Shown: one piece after another, positions 51,853-61,000 of the stretch
How the letters are laid out: each line of letters opens with the position of its first letter
Position numbering within the stretch: position 1 is the stretch's first letter
Source: Aquiflexum gelatinilyticum
GTDB lineage: Bacteria; Bacteroidota; Bacteroidia; Cytophagales; Cyclobacteriaceae
DNA length: 64,000 bases
Assembly (NCBI RefSeq): GCF_024741135.1
Contig: NZ_JANSUY010000004.1
Coordinates: forward strand, 294,094-358,093
Reading direction: 5' to 3'
Position numbers and translations under genes: made by a program
Notes under the pieces: generated by a model
What the model was told of the DNA's origin: nothing
Databases searched by the model: none
The model's input: the letters and a program-made list of their open reading frames with translations, nothing else

Positions 51853-52605
51853 TTGAAAAAGAATAAGTTTTGGATTTTGTCTTTGTCATTTCTTTTGGTT
51901 TTTCTGGTCTTTTTAAATCCAGAAAATTCAATCGCACAAAAATATGATGCAGGCGGAGGTTTCGGTATAGCCACCTACTCGGGTGACATTATCCGGGGGC
52001 TCGATCCAAATCAGATTGGACTTCAAGGGACGTTATTTGGCAGACGAAATTTTGACAATGTATGGTCACTCCGTGGTGGGTTGTCATTTGCAAGGCTCAA
52101 TGCAGCGGATAGTATCAATCCAATTGATCCGGTTATGGCTTACAGAAATGCGGGTTTCAACGGCTCTCTTTTTGAAGCTTCCGTTGTCATGGAATATCAC
52201 TTCCTTGATTTTACGAACCGCTACGCCCAATTCAGGTTTTCACCATATGGTTTTCTGGGTTTGGGTTTTTCTGGATTTGTAGGAAAAGGAAGAAAATTCG
52301 AAGATGATCCCAACCCGACAGGCTATAACGTGGGTACGCCGGTCATTCCTTTTGGAATCGGAATCAAATACAAACTATCTGACAAGTGGATTCTTGCGGC
52401 AGAATTTGGTGCAAGGGCAACCTTTACCGATGCTCTGGACAAGCTGTATGGAGAGGAGCCATTTATCCCACGCTTTCCGGACCCTAACAACCCCAATACC
52501 TTGACCGGGTACAACTATGGCAATTACAGTGACAAAGACTGGTATTACTTTTTGGGCATCACCCTAAGTTACACTTTCAGTTCGGTGAAATGTTATTCTT
52601 ATTAA
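51853..52605 (+). CDS. DUF6089-type outer-membrane barrel protein
   Basis: 250 residues from a TTG start (KKNKFWILSLSFLLVFLVF, signal peptide to about residue 28 at NSIAQ); no in-frame ATG is close. The mature protein starts YDAGGGFGIATYSGDIIRGL, then many beta strands (GLQGTLFGRRNFDNVWSLRG in part, FRFSPYGFLGLGFSGFVGKG) and ends in FLGITLSYTFSSVKCYSY. DUF6089 proteins are outer-membrane proteins of this phylum with no known ligand. Position before uppS and bamA suggests a role in envelope building. Confidence 0.85.
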   Translation: MKKNKFWILSLSFLLVFLVFLNPENSIAQKYDAGGGFGIATYSGDIIRGLDPNQIGLQGTLFGRRNFDNVWSLRGGLSFARLNAADSINPIDPVMAYRNAGFNGSLFEASVVMEYHFLDFTNRYAQFRFSPYGFLGLGFSGFVGKGRKFEDDPNPTGYNVGTPVIPFGIGIKYKLSDKWILAAEFGARATFTDALDKLYGEEPFIPRFPDPNNPNTLTGYNYGNYSDKDWYYFLGITLSYTFSSVKCYSY

Positions 52606-52687
52606 TTTCTGCCAAAAATAGAATATTGAAAAAGAAATAGCATTTTTGTACCTCCAAAAAACGAAGGCCCTTTCGTATCCCTACGAA

Positions 52688-53425
52688 ATGAAAGAATCAT
52701 TAGACAAAGAGAAAATCCCCCATCACATCGCTATTATCATGGATGGCAATGGACGTTGGGCCCAACAAAAGGGAGCCATGAGGATTTTTGGCCATAAAAA
52801 CGCCATAAATGCCGTGAGAGATTCCATTGAAGGTTCTGCTGAACTTGGGGTAAAATTCCTGACTTTATATGCATTTTCTACCGAAAATTGGTCAAGACCG
52901 GAAGATGAAGTCACTGCATTGATGGAACTCCTGGTAGATACCATTTCGGGAGAAGTTCCAAACATGATGAAAAACAACATCAGACTTCTTACAATAGGAG
53001 ACACAGATAGTCTTCCGCGAAAAGCAAAAGAAAAACTCAAGGAAGCGATTTCAATGACATCTGAAAACAAAGGTCTTTCAGTTGTTTTGGCATTAAGTTA
53101 TAGTGGAAGATGGGAAATTCAGGATGCGGTCAAATCGATTGTCAAAAAAGTAGAAGCAAAACAACTCAATATTGAAGATATCACGCAGGAAGTAATTGCT
53201 GCAAACTTGAATACCAAAAACATCCCTGATCCGGAACTGCTGATCAGGACAAGCGGGGAAATAAGAATCAGCAATTTCCTCCTTTGGCAATTGGCTTATA
53301 CAGAACTGTATTTTACAGAGGTGTTATGGCCGGATTTTAGAAAAGAGCATCTCGTGGACGCCATCCTCGATTATCAGAAACGAGAAAGAAGATTTGGCAA
53401 AACGGGAGCTCAGATTAAACCTTAA
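52688..53425 (+). CDS. uppS: Isoprenyl transferase (undecaprenyl diphosphate synthase)
   Basis: 245 residues from ATG 52688 (a TTG at 52646 would add 14 unlikely residues). Catalytic motif HIAIIMDGNGRWAQQKG (Asp near residue 21), YAFSTENWSRP, ALSYSGRWEI, and the C-terminal LLIRTSGEIRISNFLLWQL with YTELYFTEVLWPDF. UppS makes the C55 carrier for peptidoglycan and other wall polymers and uses IPP from the MEP pathway. It is followed after 5 bp by bamA. Confidence 0.97.
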   Translation: MKESLDKEKIPHHIAIIMDGNGRWAQQKGAMRIFGHKNAINAVRDSIEGSAELGVKFLTLYAFSTENWSRPEDEVTALMELLVDTISGEVPNMMKNNIRLLTIGDTDSLPRKAKEKLKEAISMTSENKGLSVVLALSYSGRWEIQDAVKSIVKKVEAKQLNIEDITQEVIAANLNTKNIPDPELLIRTSGEIRISNFLLWQLAYTELYFTEVLWPDFRKEHLVDAILDYQKRERRFGKTGAQIKP

Positions 53426-53430
53426 TTTTG

Positions 53431-56124
53431 ATGAAAAAGAGTTTTACTATCCTTTGCCTTATGATATGGGTCCTTAGCGCCCAAGCCCAGATCCGTTTGG
53501 GTCAAAGCCGCTATACCCCTGCCAGGCCTGTGGATATTTTAGAATTGAATTATTCCAAACCACAAAAATACAGGATAGCCGAAATCAAAGCGGTTGGGTT
53601 AACCACTTTGGATGAGGTAGCCATTATTTCTTTGTCCGGCCTTAGGGTAGACGATGTCATTTCAATCCCGGGTGATGCGATTTCGACAGCCTTGAAAAGA
53701 ATCTGGGGACAGGGAATTATCGGTGATGTAAAAATTCTTGTTACCAAAATTGAAGGTGATGATGTCTATCTCCTGATGGAACTCACGGAAAGGCCTAGGT
53801 TCAGTAGGGTGGAGTTTACAGGTGTCAACAAAACTCAGGAAAGTGAGTTAAAGGATAAAATCAAAATCCGTGGACGTGTGGTCAGAGATGACGTATTGAA
53901 TACATCCCAAAGGAATATTCGACAATATTTTGTTGATAAAGGTTACCTCAATACCGATGTAAAAGTCATTCAGGAAAGAGATACCACCTTACCAAACAGT
54001 GTGAAACTGAGGTTTGAGGTCGATCCAAAAACAAAAGTCAAAATCAATGAAGTAAGGGTTTTTGGAGCCGAAGGCATAGATGCCAAAAAGGTAAAGTCCA
54101 AAATGAAGAAAACAAAGGAACACCCAAGAATGTACCTTGGAAGAGACATTGCTTCACGGATTTCCAATACTACCCCAAAATCTGCAGCTGACGCCATATT
54201 CCACATGACTCCTGTCGAGGATGCCAAAGTGAAGGAGTATATCAACAAAAATTTCAAGCTTAACTTCTTAAATGCTTCCAAATTTGTCTCCAAAGAATTT
54301 AAAGAGGACAAGGAAAAAGTCATCGCCTATTATAACTCCAAAGGCTACAGGGATGCTGAGATTCTTATGGATTCGGTCTACAGGTTTTCTGACAATACAG
54401 TGAATGTGGACATCTCCTTGGAAGAAGGAAAGAAATACTATTACCGTAACATTACTTTTGTGGGTAATTATCTACACCCAAACAGCGTACTTCAAGACCG
54501 TCTTGGCATAGCAAAAGGAGATGTCTATGACAAAGAAAAATTAGATAAAAGACTGAATTATGATCCTCAAAAAGGAGATGATGTCAGTTCACTTTACCAA
54601 GACAACGGTTACCTGTTTTTCACCATAGAGCCCGTTGAAGTCAAAATCAAAGAAGATTCTATTGATATAGAAATGAGGGTCTTCGAAGGTCCCCAAGTAA
54701 CTGTCAACTCCGTCACCGTCCAAGGGAATGAAAGAACCTCGGACCATGTGGTCATGAGGGAAATCAGGATTTTGCCTGGACAAAAATTCAATAGGAGTTT
54801 GTTGGTAAGGACCATTCGGGAATTGTCACAGTTGGGATATTTCGATCCTGAGAAGATCGAACCTGACATGCGCCCAAATTATGAAAATGCCACAGTGGAC
54901 ATCACTTTTAAGCTTGAGGAAAGACCAAATGACCAAATTGAATTGTCCGGTGGATGGGGAGGTTTCTTTGGATTTGTAGGTACGGTAGGACTTGTTTTCA
55001 ATAACTTTTCCCTAAAAAATATTGGGAATTTTGACAAATGGAGACCACTTCCTGTAGGTGATGGGCAGAGACTTTCACTTAGGGTGCAAGCAAATGGGCG
55101 TTCTTTCCAAAATTATAGCATTTCCCTTACTGAGCCTTGGTTTGGAGGAAAAAAGCCAAATGCATTAAGCTTTAGTTTGAATAGGTCAGTTCAAAGACAG
55201 TTAGATTTCCGTAACCCAGGAGGTCAGGAACTAGGATTCTTCAAAATTACCGGTGTGACACTTGGACTTTCCAAGCGTGTCACTTGGCCTGATGATTACT
55301 TTATGTTTAGCACTGCGCTCTCCTACCAAAACTATGATTTCTTCGAGTTTGGAAGGCAGTTTGGTTTAAGTTTTGCGACAGGTACTTTAAATAGTATTGC
55401 ACTGAATACTACAGTCGCAAGAAATAACGTAGACAATCCAATCTATCCAAGAATGGGTTCAAATATTTCTTTGGTTACCTCCCTAACCCCTCCTTACGCT
55501 TCTTTGAATCCAAACATCGATAGAGAATCACCGGATGAAGAAAAATATAAATGGTTGGAATACCACAAATGGATGTTTGATGCAACATTTTACACTCCAT
55601 TGTTTGGATCAACCAAGTGGGTCATCAGTGCAAGAACACACATGGGTTTCTTGGGTTCATATGGTGACAGGATAGGAATTATTCCTTTGGAACGATTTGT
55701 CATGGGAGGGGATGGAATGAATATGAACAACTTTGCCTTGGGACAAGAAATCATTGGGCTTAGAGGATATGAAAACCAGTCCATCACCCCTGGAAGAGAA
55801 TCAAGAAATGATCCCAATTCAACCGAAGGATATGGAGGTATAGTCTATAATAAGCACGTGATGGAACTTAGATTCCTCGTTTCTCCTAATCCTTCTGCAA
55901 CTATTTTCCTACTTGGATTTGCAGAGGCAGGAAACAACTGGGGATCTTATGCGGAGTTTAACCCGTATAACCTTAAGAAATCAGCCGGATTTGGAGCAAG
56001 GATATTTATGCCGGCATTCGGACTCCTTGGTTTGGATTGGGGATATGGATTTGACGCAATTCCCGGTTCCAATCAAAGGAGTGGAGCGCAATTCCACTTT
56101 ACCATCGGACAACAATTTAGATAA
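53431..56124 (+). CDS. bamA: Outer-membrane protein assembly factor BamA
   Basis: 897 residues from ATG 53431. Signal peptide (MKKSFTILCLMIWVLSAQAQ), then POTRA domains (about residues 45-440; RIAEIKAVGLTTLDEVA, RVEFTGVNKTQESELKDKI, VNSVTVQGNERTSDHVVM) and the 16-stranded barrel ending SGAQFHFTIGQQFR. The third POTRA region is longer than in Proteobacteria, usual for the phylum. BamA inserts barrel proteins into the outer membrane, presumably including the SusC receptors encoded nearby. The next gene starts in its stop codon (TAATG). Confidence 0.96.
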   Translation: MKKSFTILCLMIWVLSAQAQIRLGQSRYTPARPVDILELNYSKPQKYRIAEIKAVGLTTLDEVAIISLSGLRVDDVISIPGDAISTALKRIWGQGIIGDVKILVTKIEGDDVYLLMELTERPRFSRVEFTGVNKTQESELKDKIKIRGRVVRDDVLNTSQRNIRQYFVDKGYLNTDVKVIQERDTTLPNSVKLRFEVDPKTKVKINEVRVFGAEGIDAKKVKSKMKKTKEHPRMYLGRDIASRISNTTPKSAADAIFHMTPVEDAKVKEYINKNFKLNFLNASKFVSKEFKEDKEKVIAYYNSKGYRDAEILMDSVYRFSDNTVNVDISLEEGKKYYYRNITFVGNYLHPNSVLQDRLGIAKGDVYDKEKLDKRLNYDPQKGDDVSSLYQDNGYLFFTIEPVEVKIKEDSIDIEMRVFEGPQVTVNSVTVQGNERTSDHVVMREIRILPGQKFNRSLLVRTIRELSQLGYFDPEKIEPDMRPNYENATVDITFKLEERPNDQIELSGGWGGFFGFVGTVGLVFNNFSLKNIGNFDKWRPLPVGDGQRLSLRVQANGRSFQNYSISLTEPWFGGKKPNALSFSLNRSVQRQLDFRNPGGQELGFFKITGVTLGLSKRVTWPDDYFMFSTALSYQNYDFFEFGRQFGLSFATGTLNSIALNTTVARNNVDNPIYPRMGSNISLVTSLTPPYASLNPNIDRESPDEEKYKWLEYHKWMFDATFYTPLFGSTKWVISARTHMGFLGSYGDRIGIIPLERFVMGGDGMNMNNFALGQEIIGLRGYENQSITPGRESRNDPNSTEGYGGIVYNKHVMELRFLVSPNPSATIFLLGFAEAGNNWGSYAEFNPYNLKKSAGFGARIFMPAFGLLGLDWGYGFDAIPGSNQRSGAQFHFTIGQQFR

Positions 56125-56660
56125 TGGTGAAAAGACCGATTATATTATTAATTTTGTGCACCATAATTGGCTTGACCCTATCTGTCACGTCAGTTGAAGC
56201 CCAAAAGTTTGGATATATCGACTCTGAATATATCCTAAACAAACACCCTGACTACAAACTGGTTCAAGATGAATTAACATCTATTAGCAATCAGTGGAAA
56301 AAAGAGGCACAGGATTTGGAACAAGGGATAAAAACAATGTATGCAAACCTGAAAGCAGAAGAAGTACTTCTGACTGAGGAAATGTACCAGGAACGATTGG
56401 TGACGATAAAAGAAAAGGAAAAAGAAGCAGTTGCATTCAACAACCGGGTATTTGGTATTAATGGACAGTACTACCAAAAACAAGCAGAATTGCTGCAACC
56501 ATTACAATCCAAAATCTATGATGCCATAGACAGGGTTAGTAAGAGAAACAGCTTGGTAATTCTCTTTGACAAGGCTGCAGGACCACTGATGATCTACACA
56601 GACCCAAGGCATGATTACTCAGAATTTGTATTAGAAGAATTAGGAATAGAAAACAAATAA
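56124..56660 (+). CDS. OmpH/Skp-family periplasmic chaperone, first copy
   Basis: 178 residues. Signal peptide (ILLILCTIIGLTLSVTSVEA), mature start QKFGYIDSEYILNKHPDY (the OmpH family signature), then a long charged coiled coil (about residues 45-120) with LEQGIKTMYANLKAEE and a final beta segment LVILFDKAAGPLMIYTDPRHDYSEFVL. Skp-like chaperones hold unfolded barrel proteins on the way to BamA. Translation is coupled to bamA, whose stop codon overlaps its start by one base. Confidence 0.94.
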   Translation: MVKRPIILLILCTIIGLTLSVTSVEAQKFGYIDSEYILNKHPDYKLVQDELTSISNQWKKEAQDLEQGIKTMYANLKAEEVLLTEEMYQERLVTIKEKEKEAVAFNNRVFGINGQYYQKQAELLQPLQSKIYDAIDRVSKRNSLVILFDKAAGPLMIYTDPRHDYSEFVLEELGIENK

Positions 56661-56678
56661 ATTAACTCAATAACGAAA

Positions 56679-57233
56679 ATGATGAAAATTAAAGTCGTCC
56701 TTTCCGCAATAGCACTCTTTTGCGTAGGATTCGTAGCCCAGGCCCAGGAATTGAAGATCGGCTATACCAATGTGGAATTGCTGATGGACCTCATGCCTGA
56801 AATGGAACAAATCGCTGCCGATGTTCAGGATTATCAGGCCCAACTTCAGACTAATATCCAGACAAAAGCACAGGATTTTCAAAGAAAAGTACAGGCTTAT
56901 CAGCAAGCTGCACCTACCATGACTGAAGATGCAAGAGCTGCAAAAGAACAAGAACTTCAAAAGCTTCAGCAAGATCTCCAGAAGTATGAGCAAGATGCAC
57001 AAGTATCTTATCAAAATAAGCTTCAGGAACTTCTTGCACCAGTTCAACAAAAAGTCTTTAATGCTATCAACGCAGTAGCTGCAGAGAATAACTATTCGCA
57101 CGTTTTCTCTGAATCAGCAGGTCAATCTCCGATCTTGCTTTACACCAGAGACGAGGACAAATTCACTGAATTGGTATTGGCCAAATTAGGAATCGAATTG
57201 CCAGCTGCTCCTGCAACTCCTGCAGGCAAATAA
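56679..57233 (+). CDS. OmpH/Skp-family periplasmic chaperone, second copy
   Basis: 184 residues, with two adjacent Met codons at the start. Signal peptide (VVLSAIALFCVGFVAQAQ), mature start ELKIGYTNVELLMDLMPEM, a Gln-rich coiled coil (IQTKAQDFQRKVQAYQQA, QKLQQDLQKYEQDAQVSY) and the closing beta piece YSHVFSESAGQSPILLYTRDED. It is a paralogue of the gene 18 bp upstream but differs much in the coiled coil (Gln-rich against Lys/Glu-rich). A terminator follows 18 bp downstream. Confidence 0.93.
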   Translation: MMKIKVVLSAIALFCVGFVAQAQELKIGYTNVELLMDLMPEMEQIAADVQDYQAQLQTNIQTKAQDFQRKVQAYQQAAPTMTEDARAAKEQELQKLQQDLQKYEQDAQVSYQNKLQELLAPVQQKVFNAINAVAAENNYSHVFSESAGQSPILLYTRDEDKFTELVLAKLGIELPAAPATPAGK

Positions 57234-57251
57234 TTTTCGGCAATCAAAAAC

Positions 57252-57289
57252 AAAAGACCTGTTTCGGAAGAGACAGGTCTTTTGTTTTT
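57252..57289 (+). terminator. Intrinsic terminator of the bamA-ompH cluster
   Basis: AAAAGACCTGT and ACAGGTCTTTT form a perfect 11-bp stem, ten-nt loop, then TGTTTTT. It closes the run nadK through the second ompH. Confidence 0.9.
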
Positions 57290-57404
57290 ATAACCTTATC
57301 ATTGCTTTCAATAACATCTTCTCAATGGAAAATCACAACATGTGATCTAGGTAACAAAAGAACTGAACAAATCCACCTTAATTTGTGTGAAAATAAATTT
57401 GGCC

Positions 57405-57713
57405 ATGGCAAAAAAGAAGTTCAAGGATGTAATTCAAAAATCTGAAGATGCTATTTTAGTGGATTTTTTTGCAGATTGGTGTGGACCCTGTCAGACCATG
57501 AATCCAGTCCTTGAAGATGTAATCCAAGAGCTTGATGGAAAAATCAAACTCTACAAGCTGAATGTTGAAAAAAATCCTCAAGTAAGCTTACAGTTTGGCG
57601 TAAGGTCTATCCCACACTACATTCTATTTAAACGGGGGAAAATTCTTTGGAGAAAAGGAGGTATCATGACCAAAAGAGAATTGCTTCAGGCTATGAAAGG
57701 ATTTGTTGGGTGA
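57405..57713 (+). CDS. Thioredoxin
   Basis: 102 residues from ATG 57405 (a GTG at 57387 is in frame but gives an unlikely extension). The active site is in DFFADWCGPCQTMNPVL (CGPC about residues 28-31), and the cis-proline region is VRSIPHYILFKRGK. A short cytoplasmic thioredoxin that reduces protein disulfides. TAAATTTG at 57394-57401 resembles a -7 box but is only 3 bp before the ATG, too close for a normal leader. It has no operon partner. Confidence 0.93.
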   Translation: MAKKKFKDVIQKSEDAILVDFFADWCGPCQTMNPVLEDVIQELDGKIKLYKLNVEKNPQVSLQFGVRSIPHYILFKRGKILWRKGGIMTKRELLQAMKGFVG

Positions 57714-58043
57714 TCCATTAAAATAGCCTTACATACAATATATATCCTCTGATTTTTCTTATGAGCTATTGTTCTAAAACGGTTTTATAATCAATAAATC
57801 TATTTTCAAGAGGTTATTTCATGACATTAATCAGGATTAAATTGGCTTTTGGATTTTCTAATCTTTTTTAGAAACATTTTTTTGTATTCAAAACAATTAT
57901 TTATACATTCATTCCTGTTTTAATAAGAAATAAACTCTTCATATAGGAAGGTAACACCCCTTCATTATCTCCAATAACCACCTCAACTAAATATCGTTGT
58001 TTTTTTGATTTTTTGTTTCGATTCTTTAAAAACCAAGCCAAAT
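57714..58043. other. Intergenic region before the giant T9SS gene
   Basis: About 330 AT-rich bases. No terminator of good quality, repeat or tRNA was recognised, and no clear TAnnTTTG box with a TTG at the right distance. It must hold the promoter of the large downstream gene. In-frame TTG starts before 58044 lie inside it but are poorer than the ATG. Confidence 0.4.
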
Positions 58044-61000
58044 ATGAGTACCTCATCATTTTCTTTATTCAGAAAAATTAGTTTTGCTGCGCTTATTGTT
58101 TTCATGGCAGTAAGTCAGGAAATTTTTAGTCAAACAATTAGTTTTGGCCTAGATACTTTGCAGTTCAATGGATTTTCACCACCATCCAAAGGTACTGCAT
58201 TAAAGTTTGGTCCTGATGGGAAACTGTATCTTGCCCAACTCAACGGACAGATAAAAATCTATACCATTCAAAAAACCATAGCTAATGAATATAAAGTCGT
58301 CGCTTCCACTACCCTTTTGGACATTCAAAACATCCCAAACCATGATGACATTGGAACTAGGGCAAAAGACGGTAGAAGTAACCGCCAATCTACAGGTATT
58401 ACAGTGGTGGGGACCGCGACCAACCCAATAATTTATATTTCTTCTAGTGATCCCAAATGGGGAGGGCCTTCTGGTGATAAAGCCTTAGATACAAATTCAG
58501 GAATAATTTCAAGGTTGACTTGGACAGGGAGCACTTGGGATGTAGTTGACCTTGTACGAGGTTTACCGAGATCTGAAGAAAACCATTCTCCAAATGGTCT
58601 GGAGTATACAATTATTAATGGAAAACCATATCTCTTGCTTACAAGTGGGGGGCATACCAATGCAGGTTCACCGAGTTTAAATTTTGCTTATTTAGGAGAA
58701 TATGCTCTTTCAGCAGCCGTATTGAGTATTGATCTGAATGCCATTGATGCCCTGCCACTGAAAACAGACCTCGAATCAGGGAGGAAATATAAATATGATA
58801 TCCCGACTTTGGATGATCCTTCCCGACCAAATGCCAATGGAATATATAATCCAAACCAATCAGGATATAATGGTATTGATCTTGGAGACCCTTTTGGAGG
58901 TAATGATGGACTAAATATGGGAATGATTGTTTCCGGTGGTCCTGTTCAAATTTTTTCAGCCGGGTACAGAAATACCTATGATCTTGTCGTAACTGAAAGT
59001 GGGAAAGTCTATGTAACTGATAATGGTGCCAATTCCAATTGGGGAGGCCTCCCAGAAAATGAAGGGAATCCTTTGACTATTACCAATAGATATTTGAGTA
59101 CTGAGCCAGGTAATAATTCCACAAACCCCTCACCAAGCGGAGAATATGTGTCAAACAAGGACCATCTCATGATGATTACATCGGATATTAGTAATTATTC
59201 ATTTGGCTCTTATTATGGTGGTCATCCTAATCCCATTCGGGCAAATCCAGGAAATTCATATACCTTAGGATCCTCATTTCCCTTCAATCCGGGTGGGGCA
59301 GGTCTTTTCACAAGATCTTTGGGAGATGATGCCAATTGGTCAACTCTAACTCCTTTATATACTCCAAATCAGGTTTTTAGGACTTCAATTCTTGCCCCGA
59401 TAGCACCCGGTCAAGCCGGTTTTGATTCTTATGCTGCAAATTCTCTTCCGGTGAACTGGCCTCCTGTTCCAAAAGCAATGGCAAATCCCAATGAGGCGGA
59501 TTATCGGTCACCGGATCTTGGAAATCCCAACGGACCTAAAAAACAAGTGGTTACAATATTTCCTATAAATACAAATGGAATAGCGGAATATAAAGCATCC
59601 AGTTTTAACGGAGCCCTCAAAGGGGCATTAATAGCAGGAAAAAGTAACGGGACCATTCATCTTTTATCACTCAATCCTGATGGTAGTTTAAAGCAATTAG
59701 AGGCTAATAAATGGAATTTAAATTCCGGAAATGCACTGGGAATTACTTCAAATGGGGATACAGAAATTTTCCCAGGCACAATCTGGGTAACCACCTTTGA
59801 CAATAGAGTCCATGTTTTGACTCCACAGATTTCAACAAATTGCATACTTCAATCCAATCCTGATTTTGATCCAAATGCGGATTATGATTTCGACGGGTTC
59901 AAGAACCAAGACGAATTAGACAACGGAACGGATATCTGCTCCGCAGCTTCAAAACCAAGTGATTTTGATGGAGATTTTATCTCTGATTTAAATGATTTGG
60001 ATGATGACGGTGATGGATTATCTGATTCAATAGATCCATTTCAATTGGGAAATCCAACTAGCCTACCAATTGAAAATGAATTATTTTCTGACAAAACTGA
60101 TGAACTTAACCGTCCACTAGGCTATTTAGGATTAGGATTAACTGGACTCATGAATAACGGTGCCAGTAATCCAAATTGGCTTTATTGGCTTGACGTTCCA
60201 AATTCCGGTCCACTTCCAAATGATATATTTGGTGGAGCAGCAGGAGCGATACAAATAGCAATAACAGGTGGTTCAGCCAACGGAACAGCAAATAATCAAC
60301 AAAAAGGATTTCAGTTTGGGGCAAACGTTGGCAACGAAACAGGTGAATTCATAATTACAGGAAGGTTACTGAGCTTAACAGGTCCTCAATTATTTTATGA
60401 CGTAACCCATAATGGGGAAATTGGGATTCAGATGGGTGATGGGACACAAAGCAATTTTTTCAAACTTGTTTTTACAAAAACGCAAATTTTAGCAGGCTTG
60501 GAAGTCAATAATATTCCTGATCCGGCTCCATTGACATATCCCATATCTACTTCCAATCGACCAATTGGTTCTGAGAATATAGATTTCATCCTTAAAGTAA
60601 AACCTGTTCAGGGGACTGTAGAACCAATGGTCAAAATTGGAAACCGAAACCTGATCAGTTTAGGAACAAAATCCTTGACAGGTAAAGTCCTGGAATCCGT
60701 CCAGCAAATTACCAAGCCACTTGCAATAGGTGTATTTGGAACAACAGCCTCACAGGGAGTCGAGTTTTTGGCAACTTATGATTTCTTTAAGGTTATTGGG
60801 GGACAACCTTTTGTTATCCAAACCTTGCCGGATATTTCAAAACAAGTCGGATCCCAATCCATTCAAATTGACCTTGGAGAATATTTTAATGATGGCGATG
60901 GGATTGAAAATCTTAAATTTACAGTTTCGAAAAATACCAACTCTACCATCGGAGCTTCAATTGTTGGGAAAATCTTGACATTGTCTTTCCCTTCTCAGCC

